The notes under the pieces were generated by a model. It worked only from the letters and a program-made list of their open reading frames with translations. It ran no database searches and was not told the DNA's origin. The position numbers were made by a program, and so were the translations under genes. From Anastatus disparis (Eukaryota; Arthropoda; Insecta; Hymenoptera; Eupelmidae), in the NCBI GenBank assembly GCA_017163975.1, contig JAFFSR010000004.1:2232001-2296000 (forward strand): a DNA stretch of 64,000 nucleotides, written 5' to 3'. Position 1 is the first letter of the stretch. Each line of letters begins with the position of its first letter. This document shows, one piece after another, positions 1 through 9,429 of the stretch.

Positions 1-665
1 ATTTTTTGAGAAAAATATCTAAAATTTCTGGTTGATGATTAGTAGTACCAGGGAAGTGTGTTGGGGAGGCAGGGGCCTCGATAGAGAAATTGTGGCGAAG
101 TGGAGAACTCCAGAGAGAGTTTCCTTTAGTGTTGTTTGAGAGACAACCCCAATGCTTGTTTTTGGCATTCAGGTCTCCAGCAACGACGGTGGGAGTATTT
201 GAATCGAAAAGTAGGGGGATCTCGGACATATTATTGGTGTTTGGGGGAGAGTAAAGAGAGAAGATACGGCGGGACTTATTTGCGAATTCGGTTTGAATGC
301 CAACCACTTCGCAGGGGATGGCCGTATTGATGCTGATAGGTTTGTGACGAATAGAATTTCTAACAAGGGCAGCAACGCCACCTCCTTGTGAGTTAGGGCG
401 ATCTTTTTTGTATAGCGTAAAGTTGGGTATGAATAGATTCTTATTAGGGTTTAGGTGAGTCTCGGTTATCGTGGCAACATCGATGTAGTTAGACTCGAGA
501 AGGACCTCGAGCTCTGTAACTTTTGTTCTATTTTGCGACAGAATGCTGTTAGCATTCCAAGTAAGGATTTTAAGGGTTTCGTCTTTATTGACTGATGATT
601 GGAAGCAAGGAGTCGAAGAAGTTACGAAAAAGCTGCTTGAGAAGTTGAGCTTTTGGGTTTTGGTT
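1..665 (-). pseudogene. LINE ORF2 fragment: start of APE-type endonuclease
   Basis: This minus-strand segment corresponds to 11039-11710 of the other LINE copy and encodes the N-terminal part of ORF2. The endonuclease landmarks TWNANS, TETHL and GDLNAKNKHW are encoded in order. The reverse transcriptase would lie beyond the left edge of the window. It is part of a truncated copy and therefore non-functional. Confidence 0.85.
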
Positions 666-864
666 TCGAATCACTTTGGGTAGATTCGATACCGGGGTTG
701 GCTGTGTTGGAGGTTGGGACTGATGTTGTGGTTGAGATATATTTTGTGGACGAGAGGCAGGTTGGGAGTTGGTTATCTTGGCATAGCTAACGTTGGGATT
801 TCGGAGGAGGGTCTTTCTAATAGGTGTATTAGAGGTTGGTTGAATTGTGGGGGGGGGGGGTTTG

Positions 865-1127
865 TTAGGGTCTTATCGAGACTTTAGGACAGCCACCGTA
901 GGTAGCTCGATGCGGGCCTTGACAATTGGCACAGGTTGGAGTAGTGTTCGGTTGATCCTTGGTACGGCAAGAGGCGGTAGCATGATTTCGTGAACAGAAG
1001 GCGCATCGCCAGTCTGCGTGACAGTAGTTTGCTGTGTGGAAGTATCCAAGACAGCGACGGCATATGGGGGTTGCGTTGGATTTACGTTTGGATTCTACAG
1101 TTATGCTCAAACCTTGTAGGTTACTCA
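865..1127 (-). pseudogene. LINE ORF1 fragment: triple CCHC zinc knuckles
   Basis: The fragment encodes the nucleic-acid-binding C-terminal part of a Jockey-type ORF1 (gag-like) protein. Three knuckles are visible: C-X2-C-X4-H-X4-C starting CRRCLGYFH, then C-X2-C-X3-H-X4-C starting CAFCSRNH, then C-X2-C-X3-H-X6-C starting CANCQGPH. All zinc ligands are present, unlike in the plus-strand copy at 9430. The N-terminal part is absent because of truncation at 1127, and the upstream ATG-like start is outside the LINE match. A run of about 12 G at 851-862 lies next to the frame and shifts it relative to the other copy. Confidence 0.85.
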
Positions 1128-1255
1128 TTTTTTTTGAAATCATATGATTTACTACAGCGCCATATCTGATTTTTTGAAATCGTCAAACGCAAAGACAAAG
1201 GCCCCGAGTAAGGTAGTGTTCTTCAAAGGCTTTTTTCAAAAAATATCTTAGCAAA

Positions 1256-1266
1256 ATGGAACGAAA
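1256..1266 (+). other. candidate exon 1 (ATG plus 8 nt) of a small host gene
   Basis: An ATG in good context (AGCAAAATGG) is followed after 11 nt by a strong splice donor, AAA|GTAAGTATT, at 1267. Joining it in phase to the acceptor TTTTTTCTAG at 6917 gives an open frame into the 6918-7368 frame: M-E-R-K then I-P-S-G-P-K. The copia element lies wholly between the two splice sites. The match of phase, donor and acceptor is the evidence; no homologue is recognised. Confidence 0.4.
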
Positions 1267-1322
1267 GTAAGTATTATTTAATATTGTATTATTATTAATA
1301 TTATTTGAAAAAAGAAAAAAAA

Positions 1323-1663
1323 TGTTGTAATATGTAAATGTTGCGTCTTATATTTGTAAGCGTATCACCTTCCGTCGGTAAATGCGTACTCGACCATACA
1401 TATGAATCAGCAAATCAGCTGAGAAAGAGAGGCTCTAGTCGAGCTCAAGCAGTCTGTTGAACAGAGTCTAGCAAGCGCCATGTAGCGATAAAGACAAGCT
1501 CTTTACAATAGCACATGTAAAGTAAAACTCAGCCATTTATAACGTATTAGATTAATAATTACTGTACTTAAAGATAATTAGAATATATATCAACCAGTTT
1601 AATATTAATAAAAAAAAGTGTTTTCCTTTCCGATCCCGGAGCACAAAACCTCTATTCCCAACA
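1323..1663 (+). repeat. copia 5' LTR
   Basis: This 341-bp direct repeat is matched by 6554-6893. It should hold the promoter and the polyadenylation signal. The differences from the 3' LTR are confined to the A-rich/CT-rich stretch around 1610-1642. Confidence 0.95.
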
Positions 1664-1676
1664 TGGTAGCAGAGCG
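1664..1676 (+). promoter_or_regulatory. primer-binding site for initiator tRNA-Met
   Basis: TGGTAGCAGAGCG abuts the 5' LTR. Its first 11 nt are the complement of the 3' end (CTCTGCTACCA) of metazoan initiator tRNA-Met. Many copia-superfamily elements prime minus-strand DNA synthesis with this tRNA. The position immediately after the LTR is the expected one. Confidence 0.85.
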
Positions 1677-2260
1677 TGGTTGAAGGTATGCAAATAAAAA
1701 AAAAAAAAAAGCGTGGTTAAAAAGAAAAAAATAAGAAAACGTGTTTTAAAAGAAAAAAGAAGAAAACGTGATTAAAAAAAAAAAATAAGAAAACGTGGTT
1801 AAAAAGTTAAAACAAGAAAACGTGGTTGATAAAATAGAAGAAACGTGGTTATTGAAGCAAAAACGTGGTAGACTATTTAAGTCAAAAAGATAACTAAAAG
1901 GCAAAAGTAAAGTGAAAAATATAAAGAAAAGTGAAAAGGAAAAATTATTGTTAGTCAATAAAAAGAAAAAAGAAGAAAATTAAGCAGAAAATACGTTTGA
2001 TGCTAACGGATTAAAAATTAAAGCCACGTGGTCGCATAACGTAAGGTTAGAAAAAAAAAAAAATTATTTTGAGGTTAAAACAAAGCACGTGTCTGAAAGA
2101 TAAAAGGAAAGAAAAAGAAAACAAGTGAATAAAAGGTAAAAAATAATAAATAATAAGAAGAAGATAGTGAATAATAATTTTGAAAAAAAAAAAAAAAAAA
2201 ATAGACTGTACGAGAAAATTAAAAAAGGTGACAAAATAAAAAGATTAAAAACGTGAATTC
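1670..2260 (+). promoter_or_regulatory. A-rich leader with repeated CGTG motifs
   Basis: The untranslated leader between PBS and gag is extremely A-rich and contains about eleven ACGTG/GCGTG cores. Eight are packed into 1670-1870 as imperfect tandem copies of AAGAAAACGTGGTTAAAA, spaced about 22-37 bp, and two later ones are full CACGTG palindromes. Drosophila copia has repeated enhancer motifs in the same place, so an enhancer role is plausible, but this is inference. Confidence 0.5.
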
Positions 2261-2310
2261 ACTAAGGAAATTAATAAGTGAATTTAATAAGATAATTAAA
2301 AGAAAATTTA

Positions 2311-5300
2311 ATGAAACAGACAAAAGCTAAAACTATAGTGCTTATTAAAGAAGAAAGAAATCGTTTAAGAAAAGTTTTCCTCAAAGAACTGAAAAAAGTG
2401 TTAAGTGCAGTAAAAGAAATTGATAAAAATATAAAATTAGAAAAAGAAAGAGAAATGGCTAAGCAAGTAAAAATTGATGATGTTTATATTCCCATTTTTG
2501 ATGGATGCAATTATTCAAGCTGGGAATTCAGATTACTGAATATTTTAGAATATAAAGAATGTAAAGAGCAAGCAATAAGAGTATTAACTGAAGCAGATAG
2601 TCAAGATGTTTGGAAGAAAGCAGATTTAAAAGCTAAAAATATACTGATAAGCTCAATATCAGATAAGCAGTTAGAGTACATAAAAGAATGTAAAACAACA
2701 TATGAAATGATGAGAAAGCTAGACAGCATGTACTCAACAAAATCTACAGCTCTACAGATAATATGTAGAAGTAAATTAGAAGATGTAAAATTGAAGAATT
2801 ATGACAAAGTTGAAGACTTTTTTGTAGATTTTGAACAAGCCTCTAATAAGTTTAAAGAAGCTGGTGGAACTTTAAATGAACAAGAAAAGATAAGATATAT
2901 AATAAAAGCACTGCCACCCAGTTACAGTTTTATTGGTGACTTTATAGATGTCATACCAGAAGAGCAAAGGACAGTAGAATATGTAAAGTCCAAAATTCAA
3001 GAGAAAAATATGACAAGACCTGAAAGTGAAAGTAAAAGAAATGTCAGCACTTTCAGCATAAAAACAAAAGGACAATGTTTTAATTGTGGGAAAGAAGGCC
3101 ACAACAAGAAAGATTGTTGGAGAGCATCACAATTCAGCCAAGGTAGAGGAACACATACCAGTCAAAGAAGAGGAGCCTACTACAACAGAGGTTATGGTCA
3201 ACGCGGATTTCAACGAGGATCTCCACGATCAAATTCAAGGGGATATTCACAACAAGGCCATGGACAGAACAGAACAAGTCAGCCAAGAGAAGAATCTTCT
3301 AGTCAACGTAACGACAGTCGCAATGCAGAATCATGGGTAACGATGGTAAACCATAATGAGGTAAAAGAAACAGAAATTAATGAAAGTAAAAATGAAATAA
3401 ACTGGCTTTTAGATAGTGGTTGTACTGACCATATAGTTAATAATGATAGTTATTTTGAAAAATTTATTGTATTAAAAGAACCAGTTAATGTAAAATTGCC
3501 AGATGGAAAAATATTAAAAGCTACTAAAATAGGTAACATTATAACGTATTTTAAAACTTATTATTATGAAAAGAAAGTTGATCTTAAAAATGTCTATTAT
3601 GTAAAAGAATTAAGTAGAAATTTGTTAAGTTTTTCTAAAATAACTGTAAATAACACAATTGTATCGAGAAATCAAACAGCAAAGATTTATAATAAAAATA
3701 GAGAATTAGTAGCTGTAGCAGAAAAAATAAATAATTTGTATTTAATGAAAAGTTTTATTGATGAATATAAAGGTAAAAATATTTATGCAAATACGCTAAA
3801 ATTAACAGATAAAGAAAAATGGCACAGAGCATTAGGCCATGTAAATTTTCAATATTTAAATAAATTAGTTAATGAAAAATTATTGAATGGTTTACCAGAT
3901 AAATTAGAAAATAATAATATGAAATGTGCAAACTGTATTCAAAGTAAAATGGCGAATGTACCGTTTGAAAATAAGAAAACTAGATCTACTGAGACTTTAG
4001 AATTAATTCATACAGATTTAAATGGTCCACACAGCACAGCTGGTTATGGTGGAGAAAGATATTTTTTAACGTTTATAGACGATTATAGTAAATGTAGTAG
4101 AGTTTATTGTATTAAAAGTAAATCTGAAACAGCAGGATGTTTTATAGAATACGTAAATTTAGTTGAAAATCAATTTAATAAAAGAGTAAAAAAGTTACAA
4201 TGTGATAATGGTAAAGAGTATTTAAATCAAGAAATTTATAAATTTATTAAATATAAAGGAATTGAATTATTACCTTGTCCACCCTACGTCCATGAATTAA
4301 ATGGAGTAGCGGAAAGATTTAATAGATCAGCAATGGATATAGGCAGATGTTTAGTAAGAGAAGCCAAGATACCTATAAGGTATTGGCCAGAAGTAATGAA
4401 AACAGTTTCTTATTTAAAAAACCGTACAATAGCCAACACACATGAAAATAAAACTCCATACGAAATACTTTTAAAATCAAAACCTGATGTAAGACATTTG
4501 AAAATATATGGAAGCAAAGTTTTTGTAAGGGTACCAGAAGTATTAAGAAAAAGTAAATGGGACGATAAAGCTAAATTAGGTATACTTGTAGGTTATACAC
4601 ACAATGGTTATAGAGTTTTAATTGATAATAAAGTCATAAATGCCAGACATGTTAAAGTAGTTGAAGACGATACAGAATTAATTTGTACTGAACAAAATGA
4701 TGAAAATTACATTGAATTAAATTTAGAAAATAATAATAGTCAAAGTAAAATTGATTCTGAAAATGAAAATGAAAATGAAATTAATGATAATGAAAATTAT
4801 GATAGTGAAAATTCTAATAATAAAATAAATAATGATTCTGGCAAAATAAATAAAAGATTTAAAAAACGAAAAGATAATTTAGAAGTTGAAAGAACTTCAA
4901 CAAGAAAGAAAAGTCCTATAGAAAGATATGGTAACCCAGTAACACATTATATATATGTAAATTATGTAAACGCTAATGTACCGAATACATTCGAGGAGGC
5001 GATAAACTCCACAGAAAGTAAAGAATGGCAAAATGCTATGGATTCTGAAATTATTAGTTTAAATAAAAATAAAACATGGACTATTGTAGATAAACCAAAA
5101 GATAAGAAAGTAATTGATGTTAAATGGATATTTAAAAGAAAAGGAGACAATTCTTATAAAGCTAGATTAGTAGTAAAAGGCTTTCAACAAAAAGAATATT
5201 TAGAAAATGTATACTCTCCAGTAGGAAAAATGCAAACTTTAAAAATTTTGTTAAGCTATTGTTGTGTAAATAATTTAGATATAGAACAAATGGACGTTGA

Positions 5301-6489
5301 GACAGCATTTCTCAATGGTACAGTAAAATCAGAAGTTTATATTTATGAACCAAAAGGTTATGAAACTGGAGAAAATAAAGTATGTAAACTCCAAAAGGCA
5401 CTCTATGGTCTTAGAGAAAGTCCACGAGCATGGTATGAAACATTTAATAACTATGTTGAAAAATTAAATTTTGTTAGAAGCAATCATGACTATTGTTTAT
5501 ATGTAAATAACACAAGCAATGATCCTATATATATGTTAGTATTTGTAGATGATATTTTAATTTGCTGTAAAGATAAAAATAAGATCAAGGATATAAAAAC
5601 AAAATTAATGCAAAGATTTGCAATGAAAGATTTAGGTAAAATAACAGGATATATTGGAATCGATATTAATCATGATAAAGAAAAAGGTGTAATGACTTTA
5701 AGTCAACAAAAATATATTGAATCATTGGCTGTGAAATATCATTTAGAAAATGCAAAGCTCTATGAAACTCCGATAGAGACAAGTTTAAAGCTTGAACAAG
5801 CAACTGAAACAGATGAAAGAATTAGTTATAGAAATTTAATAGGCGAACTTTTATACATTAGTACAGGGACAAGACCTGATATATCATATAGTGTTAATTA
5901 TTTAAGTAGATATCAAAGTTGCTACAACGAAACACATTTTAAGTATGCTTTAAGAATACTGAAATATTTATATAAAACGAAAGATTTAAAACTAACGTAT
6001 TACAATAATGTAAAGAAAGAAAAATTAGATTGTATGGTCGATTCAGATTACGCAGGTGATCATATTGATAGAAAATCCACAACAGGATTCGTAATTAGAG
6101 TATATGGTAATGTAGTTTATTGGAAAACACATAAACAGAAAACTGTTACAAAAAATTCTACTTTCGCTGAATATATTGCTATGTCAGAAGCAGTGACAGA
6201 AATATTATTTATAAAAGATTTGTTGAATGATGCACTTAAATTTAATATAGATAGACCAATTAAAATTTATGAAGATAATTCTGGTGCAATAGCTATAGGT
6301 AAATTTGGTAATCTAACAAAAAACTCGAAGCACATTGAAGTGCAATATCATTATATTAATGAAAATTATGAAAACGGTGTAATAGATATTTTAAAAATTG
6401 AAACTGATAAAAATATAGCTGATATACTAACTAAAGGTCTATGCAAAGAAAAATTTGTTAAAAATAGAAAAGAATTAAGATTAATTTAA
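2311..6489 (+). CDS. copia gag-pol polyprotein
   Basis: One uninterrupted 1392-codon frame encodes, in order: a gag (UBN2-type) region at residues about 60-240; one CCHC knuckle, CFNCGKEGHNKKDC, at about 256-269; the aspartic protease LLDSGCTDH with its catalytic Asp near 368; a GAG-pre-integrase His/Cys region near 505-550; an integrase with D569, D632 and E668 (HTD, CDNGKEY, AERFN; D35E spacing); a reverse transcriptase with FVDD near 1079-1082; and RNase H with Asp near 1244 and the typical KHIEVQYHYI near the end. That order (integrase before RT) defines Ty1/copia. The ATG at 2311 gives a Lys-rich N-terminal extension; the in-frame ATG at 2455 (MAKQVKIDD) better matches usual copia gag starts. 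No frameshift separates gag from pol, and no key residue is missing. Confidence 0.96.
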   Translation: MKQTKAKTIVLIKEERNRLRKVFLKELKKVLSAVKEIDKNIKLEKEREMAKQVKIDDVYIPIFDGCNYSSWEFRLLNILEYKECKEQAIRVLTEADSQDVWKKADLKAKNILISSISDKQLEYIKECKTTYEMMRKLDSMYSTKSTALQIICRSKLEDVKLKNYDKVEDFFVDFEQASNKFKEAGGTLNEQEKIRYIIKALPPSYSFIGDFIDVIPEEQRTVEYVKSKIQEKNMTRPESESKRNVSTFSIKTKGQCFNCGKEGHNKKDCWRASQFSQGRGTHTSQRRGAYYNRGYGQRGFQRGSPRSNSRGYSQQGHGQNRTSQPREESSSQRNDSRNAESWVTMVNHNEVKETEINESKNEINWLLDSGCTDHIVNNDSYFEKFIVLKEPVNVKLPDGKILKATKIGNIITYFKTYYYEKKVDLKNVYYVKELSRNLLSFSKITVNNTIVSRNQTAKIYNKNRELVAVAEKINNLYLMKSFIDEYKGKNIYANTLKLTDKEKWHRALGHVNFQYLNKLVNEKLLNGLPDKLENNNMKCANCIQSKMANVPFENKKTRSTETLELIHTDLNGPHSTAGYGGERYFLTFIDDYSKCSRVYCIKSKSETAGCFIEYVNLVENQFNKRVKKLQCDNGKEYLNQEIYKFIKYKGIELLPCPPYVHELNGVAERFNRSAMDIGRCLVREAKIPIRYWPEVMKTVSYLKNRTIANTHENKTPYEILLKSKPDVRHLKIYGSKVFVRVPEVLRKSKWDDKAKLGILVGYTHNGYRVLIDNKVINARHVKVVEDDTELICTEQNDENYIELNLENNNSQSKIDSENENENEINDNENYDSENSNNKINNDSGKINKRFKKRKDNLEVERTSTRKKSPIERYGNPVTHYIYVNYVNANVPNTFEEAINSTESKEWQNAMDSEIISLNKNKTWTIVDKPKDKKVIDVKWIFKRKGDNSYKARLVVKGFQQKEYLENVYSPVGKMQTLKILLSYCCVNNLDIEQMDVETAFLNGTVKSEVYIYEPKGYETGENKVCKLQKALYGLRESPRAWYETFNNYVEKLNFVRSNHDYCLYVNNTSNDPIYMLVFVDDILICCKDKNKIKDIKTKLMQRFAMKDLGKITGYIGIDINHDKEKGVMTLSQQKYIESLAVKYHLENAKLYETPIETSLKLEQATETDERISYRNLIGELLYISTGTRPDISYSVNYLSRYQSCYNETHFKYALRILKYLYKTKDLKLTYYNNVKKEKLDCMVDSDYAGDHIDRKSTTGFVIRVYGNVVYWKTHKQKTVTKNSTFAEYIAMSEAVTEILFIKDLLNDALKFNIDRPIKIYEDNSGAIAIGKFGNLTKNSKHIEVQYHYINENYENGVIDILKIETDKNIADILTKGLCKEKFVKNRKELRLI

Positions 6490-6544
6490 AAACACGTAAA
6501 AGCGAAATTGAATACAAAATAAAAGAAATAAAAGCCACAAATTT

Positions 6545-6553
6545 AAGGAGGCG
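6545..6553 (+). promoter_or_regulatory. copia polypurine tract
   Basis: AAGGAGGCG immediately precedes the 3' LTR. This is the normal place for the plus-strand priming tract that resists RNase H. Confidence 0.65.
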
Positions 6554-6893
6554 TGTTGTAATATGTAAATGTTGCGTCTTATATTTGTAAGCGTATCACC
6601 TTCCGTCGGTAAATGCGTACTCGACCATACATATGAATCAGCAAATCAGCTGAGAAAGAGAGGCTCTAGTCGAGCTCAAGCAGTCTGTTGAACAGAGTCT
6701 AGCAAGCGCCATGTAGCGATAAAGACAAGCTCTTTACAATAGCACATGTAAAGTAAAACTCAGCCATTTATAACGTATTAGATTAATAATTACTGTACTT
6801 AAAGATAATTAGAATATATATCAACCAGTTTAATATTAATAAATAAAAGTCTTTTCTCTCCGATCCCGGAACACAAAACCTCTATTCCCAACA
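6554..6893 (+). repeat. copia 3' LTR
   Basis: This 340-bp repeat is almost identical to 1323-1663; TGTTG...CAACA termini are conserved. It is followed by AAAAA, matching the base run before the 5' LTR. Confidence 0.95.
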
Positions 6894-6917
6894 AAAAATA
6901 TTTATAATTTTTTCTAG

Positions 6918-7368
6918 AATCCCATCAGGTCCCAAATCAGTAATGATGAATAAATCTTTTGAAGCAGCAAAGGAGGAATTTGGCTGTTTGATTTCCTTTG
7001 CGGATTATTTAATAAGAACGCTGGATGACATTGATGAAATTGAAAATTCGTTTTTCATCAAATGGGAATGCAAATTGTTTCCATCGTATGCAGCATTAAT
7101 GCATGCAATAATCAAAAGAATTGCCGTAGAAGAAGCTAGAGACGAAGTTCGGAGACTTGCAACTTTTGCTAAAATTATAGCGAGAAGATCTAATCCAGAC
7201 ATATTCTGTGAAATCATGGACACATTAATATTCAATGCTTTTTTTTATGTCAATGCATTTTGTCAATGTATTTTTTTTCTTTCCAGTGTGTGTATTTTTG
7301 ATGCTTTTTTTTATGTCAATGCATTTTGTCAATGTATTTTTTTCTTTCCATTGTGTGTTTTTTTTTGA
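6918..7368 (+). CDS. unrecognised small protein, candidate exon 2
   Basis: I do not recognise this protein. The frame is open from a good splice acceptor (ending 6917) to TGA at 7366-7368. An ATG-initiated reading would start at 6943. About 100 residues of balanced, helix-like composition (for example FEAAKEEFGCLISFADYLI and RRLATFAKIIARR) look like genuine coding sequence. The last 44 residues are a hydrophobic, Cys/Phe-rich direct duplication encoded by the 66-bp repeats at 7235-7366. This end may really be an AT-rich 3' UTR that happens to stay open, because AATAAA follows at about 7371. With exon 1 at 1256 the protein would be about 153 residues. The copia insertion sits in the intron in the same orientation. 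Confidence 0.4.
7235..7366 (+). repeat. 66-bp direct tandem duplication, two copies
   Basis: 7235-7300 and 7301-7366 are near-identical, each starting ATGCTTTTTTTTATG. The unit is exactly 22 codons, so the duplication keeps the frame of the candidate exon above. Each copy also carries an inner ATGTCAATGCATTTTGTCAA repeat-like core. Confidence 0.85.
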
Positions 7369-7794
7369 TTAATAAAGTATTTTTTTTTGTATGATTTGAT
7401 TTCAATACTTAATTGTGGTTAATCCTTTTAAATTTTTTTTTAAAAAAACATAACCTAAATCTATTTTATTAACATATAATATAATAAACTATTATATTTA
7501 AAAAAAAAGTTATAAAATAGTTATATACAATAAGATTAAATTATTCTGACTCTTAACAACATATTACAGATACACAGTCATATAAATATTGATTATAATA
7601 TATAAGATTCAATGGTTTTAAGTTGAATCTTATAGATTATTATTTGAAGTTAAATAGCTTGAAGTTATGTTTTTGAACTTGAAGATTATTCAATTTCATT
7701 GCATTTAAATATATATTATCTTTGAATATGTATTTATATAACAATAAGCAATCAGAATTAAATTAATGTGAATTTTTTCAAAATGTGATATATG

Positions 7795-8850
7795 CGGTGA
7801 TTCTAAATTGCATCCACTTGTCACGTTTCTTAAACTAAAAGATTTAGAGCCTTGAAATTTTACATGTAATTTTATTATGTTTAATAAACAGTATATAAAG
7901 TTCTGCCAAGACTCTAAGCTGATTATTTCATTATTTACTTAAGTCGAAGAGATGTACTAGACTAGCAACCAATTATTTTTTCATAAAAGTTATTTATTAA
8001 ATTAATTTAAATTTATATTTGCATAAAAGTTGTAACATTAACTATTTTAAAAAATATGTATTGAAAATCATTTGATTGCTCATAATAAGTATCTAATTAC
8101 ATTAAAGCTTTAAAAAAATTTCAATGTATTAATCTATATTTTTAGATTTTTCACTTGAATTGATCTTTTCAACTATAATCCACTTGTCACATCTCTTAAA
8201 ATAAAAGATTTAGAGCCTTGAAATTTCGCATGTAACTTTATTATGTTTAAAGTTTAATAGTATAGAAAGTTATTCCAGAAGTCTAAGATATTTATTTTTT
8301 TTTTTTTTCACTTGCACACTCATACATACATTCTCAATACAGTTACATTTTTTTTAAAATACTTACATTAAACTAATTTTTCTTTTAATCCTATATATAT
8401 TCTTATGTATTCATAATATGCAATTATCTATATTATTTATTAAACAATCAAATTTAACTATTTTATAATCAGATATATCCATAGAAACAATTAAAACATT
8501 ATATTAAGTGTGTTAATGTTTGTTTCAGAATTTTTAGCTTAATCGGCTTTTTCCACTATTATACATTTTTCATATCTCAAAAACTAAAAGAGATAGAGAT
8601 CTGAAAATTTGCATGTAACTTTATTATGTTTAAAAAATAATATAGAAAGTTATTCCAAGACTCTAAGCTGATTATTTCATCATTTGCTTAATTCGAAGAG
8701 ATGTACTAGATTAGCGAAAGATTCAATTTCTTATAAAAGTCATTTATTAGACCAATTTAAATTTATATTTACATAAAAGTTGTAACATTTCAAATATATT
8801 TATTGAAAATCATTATTTAGTCTTAATAAAAATTCTAAATTATTAAAAAT
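7795..8850. repeat. degenerate repeats, period about 370 bp
   Basis: Three diverged units share the order CACTTGTCAC..., AAAAGATTTAGAGCCTTGAAA, GCATGTAACTTTATTATG, CCAAGACTCTAAGCTGATTA, and GAAGAGATGTACTAGA. They lie at about 7812-8110, 8178-8300 (partial) and 8550-8850. The first and third units also share the following TTTATATTTGCATAAAAGTT block. This looks like an old satellite or remnants of one element. No gene is seen in 7369-9190 apart from these repeats. Confidence 0.75.
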
Positions 8851-9261
8851 TGACCTTGAAAAAAGAACTTGCCTTTGTCTCAAATTGTTGGAGCTTTGAA
8901 AATTTTTATCTAAACTAATAAGATAGGTTATCAAAGGAAAGGTTATATTTTTATTAATCTCAAGTTTAATTTATTGAAATATAAATTACAATAATAGTTC
9001 ATGAATGGCAATAGTTCTAATTAATGCTCTCGCCTATGAGGCATAATCAATCATTTGCATAACCTCTACAATTGACGGATTATTTCTAACCTTAAATCAT
9101 GTATTATGATGAACCTTGCTGACTGAAGCAAACCAAAGAAATGAATTTCAGAATCGAGCTCACCTTCTTTTATACTCGTCAAAAAGGTTAGGTCGAAAGT
9201 GGGGGTAGAACTTCAACACGTTTCTCTCCTCTTCGCGCGCGCAGGCATTCCCCCACCCAGT

Positions 9262-9310
9262 CCTCACGTATATAAAGAGGCGCTTTCGAGAGAGCAACTC
9301 AGCATTGTTC
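9262..9310 (+). promoter_or_regulatory. possible TATA and initiator in LINE leader
   Basis: GTATATAAAGAGG at about 9268 is followed about 30 bp later by CTCAGCATT near 9299. The region is preceded by a GC-rich stretch with an alternating CGCGCGCG run. This could be a pol II promoter for the element. Jockey elements usually use internal, TATA-less promoters, so it might instead be host sequence next to the insertion. Confidence 0.35.
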
Positions 9311-9429
9311 AAACTGCACCTTCGTGCAGTGCAGACCTGTATACACATAATTTACTGAGTGTAACAGCCCTTCTAAGGGCTACCGTACGGAACCATACTA
9401 GCATTAAAATATACCTTCTCTGAACCACC

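Larger units (their letters stand above)
1..1127 (-). mobile_element. Jockey-like LINE copy, 5'-truncated, runs off the left edge
   Basis: Read on the minus strand, 1127 down to 1 matches the plus-strand LINE from about 10213 to 11710, minus the MITE at 10514-10886, which this copy lacks. Similarity stops abruptly at about 1127, the usual mark of 5' truncation during target-primed reverse transcription. The 3' half lies beyond the window. It covers the end of ORF1 and the start of the ORF2 endonuclease. It is a useful reference copy because it keeps zinc-knuckle residues that the plus-strand copy has lost. Confidence 0.9.
1323..6893 (+). mobile_element. complete Ty1/copia LTR retrotransposon
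   Basis: The element is 5571 bp with LTRs at 1323-1663 and 6554-6893, a primer-binding site directly after the 5' LTR, one long gag-pol frame and a purine-rich tract before the 3' LTR. Both LTRs begin TGTTG and end CAACA. It is flanked by AAAAA on both sides (1318-1322 and 6894-6898), consistent with a 5-bp target duplication, although the site is A-rich and so weak as proof. The two LTRs differ at only about five positions, all in the last 60 bp. With an intact polyprotein this indicates a young, possibly still competent insertion. Confidence 0.95.

Noticed and set aside
6894..6898. Strong proof of copia target duplication
   Set aside because: AAAAA at both sides fits a 5-bp duplication, but the site is an A-run, so it is only consistent with, not proof of, the duplication.
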